Shown: positions 21,577 through 34,218, numbered from the stretch's first letter. The stretch is 64,000 nt of DNA from Camellia lanceoleosa (GCA_025200525.1 CM045768.1:50352925-50416924); one strand, 5' to 3'. Notes: a model not told the origin generated them from the letters alone. Program-made: numbers and translations.

Positions 21577-21775
21577 TTGATGATTTATTTAATTATATTT
21601 TAATTTATTTAAAAGAGAAAAATAGAATCCAAAGTTTATTTTGATGATTTATTTAATTATATTTTATTTGAAAAAGAAAAATAGAATCCAAAATTTATTT
21701 TGATGATTTATTTAATTATGTTTTAATTTATTTGAAAAAGAAAAATAGAAAGAATCAAAATTTATTTTGTCCCAT
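21577..21775. repeat. Tandem repeat, three ~62-66 bp copies
   Basis: A unit with TATTTTGATGATTTATTTAA and then GAAAAATAGAATCCAAA is repeated three times head to tail. It is non-coding. Confidence 0.7.
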
Positions 21776-23014
21776 TATTTCTCACCTAAACTTTTATCCT
21801 AAATATTGTTTGAATGTATTTAAAATTTGCTTAAATCAGAAGTTCATTTCAACTCAAAAATAATGCCCAAACCAGAGGTTCAAACAGTTCAAAACAAAAG
21901 GTTCAAACAGCCTACCACAGCAGCAGGCCAAAAGGTTCAAGTGTAAGATATTCAAATTAGTAATAATGGAGTGGAAGATATTCAAATGAATACAACGGCT
22001 ATAAGTTTCATTATATATACCAAAACCTCTAATGTAAACAAGTTACAAAAGAAAAAAAAATCAAAAAATATTCTTTGATCTATAATCACTCACATCTATT
22101 CTCTGAAAAATTCTCTGAGAAGTGTTTTTCAATTTTTGTTTACATCATCTTTCAAAAATTATACACTGAGATGTATAGCTTTAAGCTCATCTTTCCTGTG
22201 TGAGGTTTACAGAAAAATCAGAGTTTCATTTTCATATCTATCTTTGAGAGATAATTCTTGTAACTTTCTGTGAAAACAAAAACACATTCTTTTCAATCTT
22301 GTAAGAATGTAATTTACTCAGTGTTCTTGACTTAGAAAGTCTGTGCAAAATCTGTGGAGGATTGCTCCATTTGTAAAAACGTTTCTAGCACCCTGTGAAA
22401 CTAGAGTATAGTGAAAAATCTCAAGTGAAACTTAAGGAGTGGACGTAGGCCGAGTTGAAGCCGAACCACTATCAATTTGTTTGTCTCTCTCTCCCTTATC
22501 TCTTTATTTTATTTAAATTGCCATACCTATATTTCACATTTTCACTGTGTTAAAATCATTAACTGACATAGTTGTCAGAACACTTGTTTTAATTATTTTT
22601 TATTTCATTAATTGTATTTATCTATTGTGCTAGTCATAATTCTTATTAGGGTATTATTATTTTTAGGGAGCTTTTTCCATAAATCCATATTTAATTACTT
22701 ATGTTCCATTCAATCCATATTCTTTTTTACTATTCCATTAGGTCCTATTTGAGATAAGAAGACCAAAATATCCTTTTCATCTACTTATGTTCTATTTAGT
22801 TCATATTATTTTCTTATGTTTCAATAAGTCCTATGGGTGACATAATTACCAAAATACCCCTAATGTATCTACTTATGTTCTATTTAGTTCATATTATTTT
22901 CTTATGTTTCAATAAGTTCTATGGGTGACATAATTACCAAAATACCCCTAATATGAATGTTCACACCGTCAATGTGAATGTTCATATCGTCAATGTGTAG
23001 GGGCCCGACCCATG

Positions 23015-23640
23015 TACAATGTGAATATTCACATTGACATGTTAACATTCACATTGATAGGAGTGTAAAATTAGCCCGCGGCCCGGGGCGAGCCTGGTCC
23101 GGCCTGTGACAATGTGAATATTCACATTGACATATTAACATTCACATTTATAAGACTGTAAAATTGGCCCGCGGCCCGTGGGCGGCCCGGGGCGAGCCCG
23201 ACTCGGCCCGTGACAATGTGAATATTCACATTGATATATTAACTTCACATTGATAGGAGTATAAAATTAGCTCGCGGCCCGTGGGAGGCCCGAAACCCGC
23301 CCACTACCCGGGGTGGGCCCGGCCTGGCCCGTGACAATGTGAATATTCACATTGACATGTAACATTCACATTGATAAGAGTATAAAATTGACTCGCGTCC
23401 CATGGGTGGCCCGAAGCCCGTGGGTGGTATGGGGCGAGCCCGGCCCGGCCTGTGACAATGTAAATATTCACGTTGACATATTAACATTCACATTGATAGG
23501 AGTGTAAAATTAGCCCGCGGCCCGTGGGAGGCCCGAAGCCCGCCCGCTGCCCGGGGCGGGCCCGACCCGGTCCGTGACAATGTGAATATTCACATTGACA
23601 TATTAACATTCACATTGATAGGAGTGTAAAATTGACTTGC
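23015..23640 (+). repeat. Palindromic array, left block
   Basis: About six units each contain the perfect palindrome AATGTGAATATTCACATT, then TTAACATTCACATTGATA, GGAGTGTAAAATT and a CCCGCGGCCCG-rich part. Palindrome copies are near 23018, 23108, 23213, 23335, 23456 and 23578. AT-rich and GC-rich halves alternate sharply. Confidence 0.85.
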
Positions 23641-23994
23641 GGCATGAAGACGACAGCCTCGGGTCGGGCCGGTGGGCCTAGGCCTAGGCTCGAGCTTAGG
23701 CCGGGCTTGAGCGGGCCTAGCCATTTTTTTTTAATTCTTTTTAATTTTTTCTACCAAAATTTTATTATTTTTCACAAAAAAAGGCATTGTGCCTCAGGTG
23801 GGCTAGGCCTCGGACCGAGCCTTGAATGGGCTTTAAGCGGGCCGATGGGCCAGGCCGGGCTTCAAAGTGATGGCCTAGGCCCTAGCCTAAGGTCTCGGAC
23901 ATGCTCGGGTCCGGACCCAAACGAATCTGCCCCGGGCCGTAGGCGGGCTTCGAGCAGCCCACGAGCCGCGGGCCAATTCTACATTCCTATCAAT

Positions 23995-25130
23995 GTACAT
24001 GTTAACATGTCAATATGAATATTCACATTGTCAACGGGCCGGGCCGGGCCTACCCCGGGCCAAGGGCGAGCTTCGGGTAGCGGACAAATTTTACACTCCT
24101 ATCAATGTTAATGTTAACATGTCAATGTGAATATTCACATTGTCACGGGTTAGCCAAGCGCCTCGAGCTTGATCGAACCGGGCCCATGCAGACTCTGAGC
24201 CAATTTTACACTTTTATCAATGTGAATGTTAACATGTTAATATGAATATTCACATTGTCAACGGGTCAGGCCAGGCCCGCCCCGGGCCGTTGGCGAGCTT
24301 TTGGCCGCCCATGACATGTGAATATTCACATTGTCAACAAGCCGGGCAGGGCCCGCCCCGGGCTGCCCACGGACCGTAGAAGGGTTTTGAGCAGCCACAG
24401 AGCGCGGGCTAATTTTATACTCTTATCAATGTGAATGTTAACATGTCAATGTGAATGTTCACATTGTCAACAAGCCGGGTCGGGCCCGCCTCGGGTTGCC
24501 CACGGGCCGTGGGCGGGTTTTGGGTAGCCACGGGGTGCGGGCCAATTTTATACTCTTATTAATGTGAATATTAACATGTCAATGTGAATATTCACATTGT
24601 CAACGAGCCGGGCCCGCCCACGGGCCGTGGACGGGTTTCGGGTAGCCACGGGGCGCGGGCTAATTTTAAACTCCTATCAATGTGAATGTTAACATGTTAA
24701 TGTGAATATTCACATTGTCAACGGGCCGCCACGCCGAACATGAGCTTTTTGGCCGCCCAACGCCAATTTTATGCTCTTATCAATGTGAATGTTAACATGT
24801 CAATATGAATATTCACATTGTCAACGGGTCGGGCTCGCCCCGGGTCGCGGGCGGGCTTTTGGCCGCCCATGGGCCGCGGACCAATTTTATACTCTTATCA
24901 ATGTGAATGTTAACATGTCAACGTGAATATTCACATTGTCAATGACCCGGGCCGCCCATGGACTACGGGCGGGTTTCGCGCCGCCATAGGACGCGGGCCA
25001 ATTTTACACTCCTATTAATGTGAATGTTAACATGTCAATGTGAATATTCACATTGTCAACAGACCAGTTCGCCCATTGCATGACGGGTTTCAGACGTCCA
25101 CGGGCCAATTTTACATTCCTACCAATGTTA
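23995..25130 (-). repeat. Palindromic array, right block (inverted)
   Basis: About ten units are reverse complements of the left-block unit: CCAATTTTACACTCCTATCA, then AATGTTAACATGTCAATG, the same AATGTGAATATTCACATT palindrome, GTCAACGGGCC and GC-rich filler. Together with the left block this makes a ~2.1 kb interrupted inverted repeat. Confidence 0.85.
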
Positions 25131-25420
25131 ATTTTAAAATATGAATGTTCACATCATAAATTGCTAACCGTTCAAAAAATATTTATAAGGGTATCAAAAT
25201 TAAATATAAGGGCATAAGTGTCCAAGAAAATAGTGTAAATCAAGAAAAAGGACTTTATGGAATAAAACTATACATGCATGGGACTAAATGGGTTAAAAAA
25301 TTCCTTCATGGACTTCTTGGGCTAAAACACTTCTAAATAGGATTTATCAATAATTTTCCCTTATTTTTATTTGTAAAAACCTAATTCCCCCTCCTCTTAG
25401 GTTGTCTTTTGGGTAATAAT

Positions 25421-25590
25421 TGGTATCAGAGTCTAGACTCTTATTTTAGATTTAACAATCTAGGAGTTTCGATCCATGGCAACCTTAGCTGAAGGACAAT
25501 CTACAAATAGGCCACCATTATTTAATGGAAACAACTATATTGATATGCTTAAAAAAGAAAAAGAAAAAGAAAAAGAAATAAAAAAAGATT
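25421..25590 (+). pseudogene. Copia primer-binding site and start of gag
   Basis: TGGTATCAGAGT (25421-25432) is the initiator-tRNA-Met primer site. An ATG at 25476 opens MATLAEGQSTNRPPLFNGNN, a typical copia gag start. After YIDML it runs into a Lys/Glu-rich low-complexity tail and stops, so the element is truncated right after the beginning of gag. Confidence 0.75.
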
Positions 25591-25596
25591 AAATCA

Positions 25597-25965
25597 TAAA
25601 CCACTATTACTAATTTTTAATTTTTAAAAAAGTAAATCTTAAAAATTCAAACCAAACAAATTGAATCATTTTTTTTCCTCAAAAAAATACAATCAGTTAA
25701 AAAAACACAATTACAAAATTTTTTAAAGTAATATTTATATTTTATTAAGTGTATTTATGTTAAGTTTATTTGAAAACTAAAAAAAATGCTTAAAATATTA
25801 AAAAATTTCAGTGAAAACAAAAATATATGAAAAACAAAAAAAATTAATTTTTTGAAAAGTGAATCGTGAAAATCCAAATCAAACAAACTGAATCAAATTT
25901 TTTTTTTTTTTTCAAAAAAACACAATCAGTTAAAAAACACAAGCAAAATTTTTTTAAAGTGATTA
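25597..25965. repeat. Two copies of a ~260-bp AT-rich repeat
   Basis: A block with CAAACCAAACAAATTGAATC, a T run, and CACAATCAGTTAAAAAA occurs at about 25650 and again at about 25877. It is non-coding. Confidence 0.55.
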
Positions 25966-25969
25966 TTAA

Positions 25970-26188
25970 GGTCTCGTTTGGGAAGCGATCCGTTTAGCCA
26001 AAAAGTTACTAAAAAAGTCAAAAGCCATCAACCCATATCAAAAAGTCAAAAATTTTCTTTTCTCTCTATTTTTTGCACAACTTTTCGTAAAAAATCAAAA
26101 AGTCGTCCCAAACATATTAGTTTTTTTTAGTTCATATTTTAGCCAAATAGTCAAAAAGTTACTAAATTAGCATGTTCCCAAACAAGGC
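25970..26188. mobile_element. MITE with GGTCTCGTTTGGGAA ends
   Basis: Left GGTCTCGTTTGGGAAGC and right (reverse complement) GCCTTGTTTGGGAACATG are inverted, and TTAA flanks both sides. The interior has inverted CAAAAAGTTACTAAA blocks at each end. Relatives occur at 54519-55602. Confidence 0.65.
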
Positions 26189-27480
26189 TTAAATATATAA
26201 TATGAGACAATGTATATTTAAATTGCAGGAGTTGGCATTATTTTTTTAAACAAAATTATTACGAAATAATTATCACCTTGTTGTAGAACAATATTATTAT
26301 TTGTTGTCATTGCGGGTTGTGACACATCTCCATGCAATCTAACGCCCTCAGATATAGGATTTATGACTATTTCATCATTAAAAAATCATTGAAAAATAAT
26401 TAAATATCCCAAATAAACTTATGTGAAATAATACAATGAGAATAGTAATAAGATAAGTATAAAATTATGAGTCATGTACAAATAATACGGAAAAATGAAT
26501 AACATAATAGTTTATTCTTACCTTGTTGCGAACATTAATATTTGTTGTCATTGTGACTTTTGAGACATCTCCATGCAACTGATTGTCTTCAGTTAAAAAC
26601 CTAATTACAAATTAAGTCAATTGATAGTTAAAAAACACAATCATTTATTTTTCAAAAAATACAGTGAGTTAAAAAAAAAAATCAATTACAATTTTTTTTC
26701 TTCCAAATACAATCTAATCATCATCATCAATAAATAATGGATACTTTATGTAAATCTAATGAATACAATCCTTTTTTTTTTTGCGCCCAGAAAACACAGT
26801 GAGTTAAAAATCAAATCACAAATTAAGTCAATTGATAGTTAAAAAATACAAACAATTTTTTTTTTCAAAAAACAAAGTGAGTCAAAAAAATCAATTACAA
26901 TTTTCTTTTTCAAAATTCAATTTAAACATCATTAATAATGGATACTTTATGTGAACCTAATGAATATATATATATTTTTTTCAAAAAACATAATGAGTTA
27001 AAAATCAAATCACAAATTAAGTCAATTGACAGTTAAAAAACACAATTATTTTTTTTTTCAAAAAACACAATGAGTTAAAAAAATTAATTACAATTTTTTT
27101 TTTCAAAATACAATCTAATTATCATCAATAATGGGTATTTATGTAAACTTAATGAATATAATCCTTTTTTTTTTTCCAAAAAACACAGTGAGTTAAAAAA
27201 ATCAATTACAATTTTTGTTTTTCAAAATATAATCTAATTATTATCAATAATGGATACTTTATGTGAACTTAACGAATACAATCTTCTTCTTTTTTTCAAA
27301 AAATACAGTGAGTTAAAAATCAAATTACAAATTCAGTTAATTGATAATTGAAAAACACAATAATTTTTTTTTTCAAAAAATATAATGAATTAAAAAATCA
27401 AATTGTAAATTATTATTTTTTTGCTAGATAAAATATAAATCGCAATTTTATTTTATTTTTTTTGAGTGTAGATGTGTCAA
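26189..27480. repeat. AT-rich tandem repeat array
   Basis: Units of roughly 120-160 bp carry ACACAGTGAGTTAAAAATCA, a TTAAGTCAATTGATAGTTAA block, T-runs, and AATAATGGATACTTTATGTG. About five degenerate copies run from 26590 to 27420. Upstream, a TTTGTTGTCATTG and ACATCTCCATGCAA block is duplicated at about 26295 and 26537. No gene is visible. Confidence 0.65.
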
Positions 27481-27713
27481 ACACTTGGAAAGAATGATCA
27501 AGTATTTAGGTTTATCAAACAAGGAATCTCAATGAATAGCTACGACCCTGCAACTAACTTTGTCTCCCCTACACACATCCTATGCAAAATCTCTGTAAAA
27601 ATAAGTTAGCAAACAAATAAATTAAAATCTGATAAAAAAATAAAATAAAATAAGTGGGGAAAGAAATAAAAAATGGCCCATCAAACTCAAATCTCCAAAC
27701 CCAATAGATATTA

Positions 27714-28481
27714 GAATAATACTTTGTAGTTCGAAAAAAATTGGCCTGAAATGGCTCGAATACTCAAAACGACGTCATTTTAGATATATATATATATTTT
27801 TTTTCTTTTTTTCTTTCCCTTCCCTCTCTGAAATAGACAGAAGAAAGAGAGAAGAGGCAAGAAAGAGAGAAGATGGAGAGAATGAGGAGAAAGAAAAGAA
27901 GGAAAAGGAGAAAAGATGGAGAGAAGAAGGAGAAGGAGAAAAGATGAAGAAGAAAAACAAAGAGGGAGACCAAATATGTATACACATAGATCTGTGTGTG
28001 TATACACAGATGAGACGGTGATGGCAGCGTCGATGGGTGGCTCTCTCTCTCATATATATATATGTTTGTGTGTGTGTACACACACATAGATCTATGGTTT
28101 TTCGCCAGAATCTGACACACATCCCCACTACCTCTAAAATACCTTTGACTTGTTCTTCTTACCACCCACCCACCCCACCTCTGTCTATTTATTTCTTTAA
28201 AATTCAGTTAAACTCTATACTATGAAAATGGATGAGAGGAGAGTTTTGTCATTGAGGAATGTTTTGATGGTGTCTTTGGCTTTAAATGTTGGGTTGATTT
28301 TGAGGATTGGATATGTGGATGAGAGTTGAAGGAGATCAGAACAAAGTTTTTTTGGGTTGTGTTTGGAGGAGAACTAGGAAAATAGAGAGAAAAAAGAGGG
28401 GGAAAAAAAAATTTCAAAACGATGTCGTTTTGAAATTCGAGCCAATCGGGCCAGCTCCCTTTCGAGCTACCTAGTAGCGCT
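27714..28481. mobile_element. Mutator-like element with ~50-bp TIRs
   Basis: Inverted ends share TACTxxGTAGxTCGAAA, TGGCCxGA, TGGCTCGAAT and CAAAACGACxTC blocks (27714-27781 against 28410-28481). Flanks are exact ATAGATATTA (27704-27713 and 28482-28491), a 9-10 bp duplication. The interior holds GA-rich, AT and GT/CA microsatellite tracts that create long but meaningless minus-strand frames. No transposase is present. Confidence 0.75.
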
Positions 28482-28491
28482 ATAGATATTA

Positions 28492-29887
28492 ATCTCTGTC
28501 TTCACCTCACATGCACACTGTTTGACCATGCCTTAACTCAGAACAGAAGAGAGAGAGAGAGAGAGAGAGAGAAATAAATAAAAAGATTACTTACAGGATT
28601 TATTTATTTATTTTTGACTGTTCATATTTATCTAATTATAATTTTTTTTTCATAATAAAAAAAGTAAATGAAAAAAGAATCATTAAAAATAAATGAAAAG
28701 ATTACTTACCAATTTTGAATTTTTATTTTTTTTTAATCTTGATTTGTCTTGACTTGGAAAAAGTTGAAAGTGAAGATGGGCTGCCGGCTACAATAGGTAT
28801 GAAAAAAAAGTTGAAAGTGAAGAATTATGTGGTAAAAGTGGAAAAAAAATTGTAATATATGAAAAAAGTTGAAAAGGCTATGCATGGAAGAAGTCAAAAA
28901 TGTTTAAGAGAAGTCAATAAGTGATAAGTTTATTTATTTTTTTAAATCAAAATATTAAGAAATTAAGATTGAGATATTAGAATTCCCACAAGACTTGTGA
29001 GTTAAAAATCCCCTTCTCCTTGTATAATATATAGATATGTGAATTGTTGTTTTACTGAGGAAAACTCATTCCTTAAAGATTTCCTTATTTGTCCTATGGA
29101 AACTTTTTGATAATATAAGAAAATTCCCTCCATTGTTGACAAAAATAGGTTTTAGAAAATGTCATTTAGGATAAGACAGAAATTTAATTCAATGCAAAAG
29201 TTTTCTGGTTGAGAATGAGTTTATTATTTATATTCCATGAAATGTACATATGCCAACAACTTATAGTCAATCAAACAAGTTAGTATCATTAAATTGCAAA
29301 ACACTATCGTCAAATTAAAGGAAAAAACCAAGAGAAAATTAAGGAAAAAGAAAAGAAACGCCCCAATGAAGGAGTAATTACATTGCAACTAATTAACAAA
29401 CACTAAAACTAACTCCAAAATACATTTTAACAACCCCCCCCCCCCCCCAAAATTATATATTAGCCGAGGCACAAAACAAATACAATTCATAAGGTCTCCC
29501 CCAATATTATATATTAGTCGAGGCACAAAACAAATACAATTCATAAGGTAGAACATATATATTGCCATCAACAAATTATCTGTCATTTCTAATTCAGACA
29601 AAGTATTCATTCAATTTAATTTATCAAAACGTGACCCAAATTTAATTAGGTCTTGAAGGCACTTTGCTTACATAGTTTTTAGAAATCAGTTCAACTTTCT
29701 CTTCAGTCAGATTTGTTGATCAATTTAAATTTTGACAAAAAGTTGTGGATCCATGATAAAAGTTATTGTTATGGAGTCCACAATCTTTTTGAATTTTGAC
29801 TGGACATTTAGTCTAACATGAAAGAAGCCAAATCTAACCGCCATAGCCTAATATTAAAAGAAAAGATTAGATGGAGAGTACATATAC
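28492..29887. other. Intergenic region 3' of the MYB gene
   Basis: It holds a (GA)n tract (28549-28571), AT-rich spacer, a run of 15 C (29434-29448) and a ~60-bp direct duplication with GAGGCACAAAACAAATACAA (29466 and 29521). The part next to 29888 should contain the MYB 3' untranslated region. I see no other gene. Confidence 0.45.
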
Positions 29888-32880
29888 TTAGAGCACCAAG
29901 TTGGGGTTGCCATTGCCACCATGAGAGAAGTGAGAAGCAGCAAACATCTCCGGCAAATCCGTATCTTTCTTCCCATTCCCACTTGAAGAAGCTTGACCAG
30001 TTAGAGAATCCACCATGTTGTTACCATGATAGTACCAACCCATGGAAGGTGAAGTAGTGGTGGTTCCATCAAACAGATTGGGGAGGTAAAAGTCAGAAGA
30101 CAAATGGGTTTTTCGTGGTTCTTCAATAGGGGTATTTATGAACATGTTTGGCTCAGTTATGGACGAGGAAAAGCCACCACCTCCAACAATCATGTCATTG
30201 ACGAACTGATGATGATCACCATTGTTCTTGTCATTGAGGAACTGGTGATCACCATTGTTGCCATTGAATCCAAAGGAATTGACGCCCGAAAGGCCTGAGT
30301 GGCCCAAAACATTGTTGGCATGATCATTTTCAACCGTTGGAGCCTCAATTACACCCTTGTCTTTGTTGTTGTTATCAATGGATGGTGGTGGTGGTGGTGG
30401 TGGTGGTAGTTGGTCATCTTTGTTACCAAAGAAGTTGGTCATGAAGTTGAGTTCATCATCATATGATTGGTACATGATTTGAGGAGAGTTATCGATGGAC
30501 TCCTCAGACAAATCCGGTGGAAGCGAAAGAGAGAATTGGTTTGAGAAATCTTCTTCAGTGACAGTGGAGCCAGTAGGGGTGGTGGTGCTTCCAGTAATAG
30601 GAGGGGCAATGTCGGTACCTGCATCGCTCAAATTCAGACTTTTAATGTAATTTTTGAGTATAGTTGATCGAGTTAGATCGCTTCTGATCTGAGCCTCGGA
30701 TTTCTTGATCTTTCCCTTTGAATTCAGCTTTCTTTTGGTTGCATTCCAATGGTTCTTGATTGAATTCTCAGTCCTTCCCGGGATTTGCTTCCCAATTTCT
30801 GACCATTTGTTGCCAATCTCTTTATGAGCTTTAACCAACATTATTTCTTCTGCTTCACTCCAACAATCTTTCTGATCACACAACTCATCAAGAAACCAAA
30901 AACAAAGCACATTGTGTTATAAAGCAAACATTTTAACTAACGGCATCAGAATTCATATCAGCTGCAATTTAAAACCTGATAAATATTGAAATTTTGATAA
31001 AAACTTTTTATATAGAGATGTTAAAGGTGGACACTTCTATAACAACATTGGTGCTTTGTCGGAAAAGAGGTTTCAAACTCACATGAAAATGAAGGAGGCA
31101 AAGATTAGGAGGCGGCAATGGACTGACCACACTATGGCTTTGCATGTCAAAGTGAATGATGAACAACAAGCCTTAAGAGTCTAGACTATTCTCAACAATA
31201 GTATTTTAATTGCCAACTACACAAAATAACGTGCGTCTATGTTTTAAAAAATAAGAAAAAAACAAATAATAAGAAAATAAACAAATAAACATAAATACTT
31301 CAAAACACAAACTTCAATATTTGTATTACATCATCATCATGCATTCCATTGTTGCTCTCTCTAACATTTTTATATTCATTGAATTTCTATATTTTTTTAT
31401 TTTATTTTTTTTGGACACGCTATCTTTGTACATACTGAGCAAATTCACTTGATCGCGTGTTCCGAAAATGAAATTGTATCACCGCCGTATTTAACATTTT
31501 TTTGGTGATAAATGAAAGGAAAAATGTCAAATGGTTTAAACTGAACTCAAACTCACCATAAGATTTTCATGTCAAGTCTAATATGTAAAAAAATCTTTAG
31601 TTAAAAAAAAATGATATACAAGTTCATTTTTTAGACCTAATGATAAAAGTGGATTTAATTTTTAGGTCTAAATAGCAATAATCTAAAAAAAAAAAAAAAA
31701 AACCAGGGAGATGAACAGAAAATATAAATCCTCGGCAATCTAAATCCTGTAAAGAAATGTTGAAAATACAAGGAAAACAAAATTAGGCGAGGTAAGGTTT
31801 ATACTGGTTTGACTACTTGAAAAATTACACAAATCAAAACCAAATCTCAGTTCTTAGATTTCTGAATCCTTCATTTCTGAAACAAAGAAACTCAATTTCT
31901 TGATGATCAGTTGTGCAAAATAGCAAAAAACATATTTTTAACAAAATCATAAAAGAAAAGATAAAGTGGTTTTTAAAACCTCAAATTATGAAAATGATAA
32001 GGAGAAAGAACACACACACAAAAAAAAAAAAAAAAATTAAAAAAAAAAACCTTGATACCGGGTCGCAAATGACTGTGCCATCGCTCCCGGCACTGTTTTC
32101 CAGCCCTGCCAAGCATTTTCTCAGCTATCTGACCCCATTTTCTCACTCCATGTTGCCTCACCAACTTAAGCAGCTTCCTTCAAAACAAACAGAAAAAAGA
32201 AGGGAAAAAAAAACATTAAAGAAAATATTCAACATCAACTGAATTTTTCATATTGCATGTGCCAAACTAACTGAGATATATCATATAGTGATGAGATTTT
32301 GTTCCTTAATTCTTATTTTCTTGATGTAGTCCTATTTCGAGTTGAGATAAAAATTCTCTTTTTTGCCAATCAAAAAAAAAAAAGAGAGAGAGAAAGAAAG
32401 AAAGATAAATCAAGGGTAAAAGAAAGGGAAAAAGGGTTTGTTAGATCACCTATCTTCTTCATCAGTCCATTTCCCTTTGATCTGAGGCGTGAAAGAGCTA
32501 TCTTTCACTGTCTTCACAACCCGTTTAGAATTTCTCGGCATTGATATGTTCTCTTCATTCAAACCCACGTTAAGATTTATATCTTGTGTCCGGTTAACAG
32601 TCTCCCTAAGCCTGTCTGTGAAGCTAGTTTCCGGCACACATGACCACGAAAATCTGCCTGAAAAGCTACCAATTGCACCACCCAAAGGAGAAAAACCATG
32701 AAAACCACTTGAAGGAATGTGTGGTTCATTGTTTTTTACAATGTTTTGAGTTGGTTGGAGAGAGAAATGGTTGTTATTACCCAACAAGAACCTCTCTATG
32801 GCTGTTAATGGAGGACTGGGTCGATATAAAGGAGGTTTGTTTTGTAAATAACCATACCCTAATTCACCAACACCTTCCAT
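29888..32880 (-). CDS. R2R3-MYB transcription factor, MYB98/115/118 group (three exons)
   Basis: Exons in coding order are 32880-32450, 32177-32051 and 30871-29888. Introns are GT..AG, phases agree, and the protein is 513 aa. R2 (from about residue 135) begins KGKWTDEED, is split by both introns, and ends CRERWHSHLRPGIK. R3 is KDCWSEAEEIMLVKAHKEIG to SIKNHWNATKRK. The tryptophan spacing and GRxGKQCRERWH, GRTENSIKNHWNATKR place it in the group with Arabidopsis MYB64, 98, 115, 118 and 119, nuclear regulators of female gametophyte and seed programmes. The long N terminus before R2 and IKSLNL after R3 fit that group. The C-terminal region has a run of eight Pro (~342-349), acidic patches and Asn/Gly/His repeats, likely an activation domain. 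The start is the ATG just after the GA-rich leader. An in-frame upstream ATG at 32925 would add only a repeat-encoded leader. Confidence 0.9.
30872..32050 (-). other. MYB intron 2
   Basis: A 1.18 kb AT-rich intron between the R2 and R3 exons. It contains A-runs near 31686 and 32020 and no recognisable inserted gene. Confidence 0.7.
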
Positions 32881-32902
32881 GAGAGAGAGAGAGAGAGAGA
32901 GA
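32881..32902 (-). repeat. (CT/GA)n tract in the MYB leader
   Basis: A run of about eleven GA dinucleotides sits immediately before the start codon (CT on the transcribed sense). A second GA tract lies near 33022-33035. CT-rich leaders are common in plant genes. Confidence 0.8.
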
Positions 32903-33100
32903 GGCTTGAAGGAGACAGAAAACAAGAAGAGAAAGGACTGGTTTTAAGCAACAAAAATTGCTTTGATTTAGGGAAGGTTGTCTGAGTTTTTTTTCTCTCT
33001 ACTCTACTTGTGTTGTGTGAGAGTGAGAGAGAGAGATCCCTTAAAAGAAGAGTTGGGACAAACAAGGGCTTGTTGTAAGCCTTGTGAGGAGATAGCAGGG

Positions 33101-33106
33101 TTTATA
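33101..33106 (-). promoter_or_regulatory. Candidate TATA box of the MYB gene
   Basis: The complement reads CTATAAACC, a TATA box about 220 bp upstream of the start codon. It would place transcription start near 33070, giving a ~190-base leader. Confidence 0.5.
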
Positions 33107-34209
33107 GCCGTTGATCTGGAAGTTCATCCAAGGGCTGAGATTCTGAGGTGGCTGTAACTCCTCAGCTTCCTCTCTCTATGAGAAAATGTAAAAAACAGAG
33201 GTGATGGGGGTAGGAGAGGTTAGTGGGAGGTAATTAAATCCCCAGTAATTAATCATTTTTGCTAAATGACACATTACTATAATTTTGTGAATTAGATGGA
33301 AAGTTTGCTTCTTGTTGAAATTCACTGCCATTGGTGTTGCCACCCCTCAAGGTGTGAAATTCCTTCTTTGCCCTTGTATTAACACTAAATATTTTTTGTG
33401 AGAAGGGTAATTAGGGCATCAAATGTCATTTTTGCTAGAAGGGAGATTCCATGGATAAAAAATGGAGCGCCCCAAGTCAATTTGACATTTATGATTACTC
33501 AAGGAGAGGAATTGTGGAGAACTTTAAGTCATGGAGTTAATTGCTTGTATTAATGCTTAATTTTCATTTGTGGATGTAATATGACTAGTATGCCCTATCT
33601 CCAACTCAGAAATGTTAAGTAATCAAAAAATATACTCACAAAAATATTTATAATAGCATTGGATGGTTGATATTCATTAATAACATATTTTCTGATTTTC
33701 TAGCTAATCTGATCTCCAACTTCTTTCTATCTAAGATTGATCAAGAGTTGACTGATATTTTGCGGTGAAAACAAATAAGATTAAGATTTGAATCTTATCA
33801 ACTATTTAAAAATAAAAATAAAAAAGTCGCTATTCCATGCAAATGTTGATGCCGACACCACAAAAATAATTGATGTTTCCATTCCATTTTAGCTTTTATC
33901 TTTTGAAGCAAAAACAATAAATTTATTGTGAAAGCAACATTTTGAGTTTTAACATTATCATTTGTCATGCTAATTCATAACTTGGGATTTTCGCCTTCCT
34001 CCAAATAATATGGATAGTTTCCAAATTTTGAATAGGTAAAAATAATAGTAGTTGACCCTTAGCGGTAAGGTTGGACCGTTGGAGTGAATGAGTAGGGTTT
34101 AATTCTACTTGCTGTTAAAAGATGGAAAGAAAAGTTTGAATGGAGAGGGGTTAAACTTTGAGGTCCAATACAAGGGCATTTTTGTTTAAAAATTCCTAAA
34201 ATTTTTCTC
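33107..34209. other. MYB upstream region
   Basis: Non-coding. A stretch at 34050-34110 with TTAGCGGTAAGGTTGG and GGGTTTAATTCTA resembles spaced A and B boxes of a SINE, but no ends were found. Nothing else is recognised. Confidence 0.35.
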
Positions 34210-34218
34210 TTATAAAAT

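Larger units (their letters stand above)
22666..25360. mobile_element. Mutator-like element carrying a large inverted palindromic array
   Basis: The ends are GGGAGCTTTTTCCATAAATC and (reverse complement of the right end) GGGAAAATTATTGATAAATC, imperfect TIRs. Exact 9-bp duplications TTATTTTTA flank it (22657-22665 and 25361-25369). The 2695-bp interior has no transposase. It contains about 16 copies of a ~105-130 bp unit in two opposed blocks around a GC-rich, GGCCTAGGCC-bearing centre. The right TIR matches the left TIR of the element at 52193 (GGAAAATTTACCCATAAATC), so they belong to one family. Confidence 0.8.
21806..25420 (+). mobile_element. Ty1/copia LTR remnant split by a Mutator-like element
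   Basis: The sequence just left of a tRNA-Met primer site looks like a Tnt1/Tork-type copia LTR: a TATATATACC promoter-like site near 22012, a leader of CT-rich text, and GTGGACGTAGGCCGAGTTGA (22441-22460), common before the LTR end in such elements. A 2.7 kb Mutator-like element interrupts it at 22666-25360. The left border (TGTTTGAATG at 21806) is a guess. Confidence 0.5.

Noticed and set aside
23632..24018. GC-rich 128-codon frame in the palindromic array
   Set aside because: Composition is imposed by GGCCCG-type repeats at the array centre. There is no protein motif, so I do not call a gene or a CpG island.
27764..28165. Long overlapping minus-strand frames rich in Ser, Leu and Phe
   Set aside because: They are translations of GA/CT and CA/TA microsatellites inside a Mutator-like element.
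34040..34150. Second SINE candidate
   Set aside because: TTAGCGGTAAGGTTGG and GGGTTTAATTCTA resemble the boxes, but no tail, ends or duplication were seen. Mentioned only in the MYB upstream entry.
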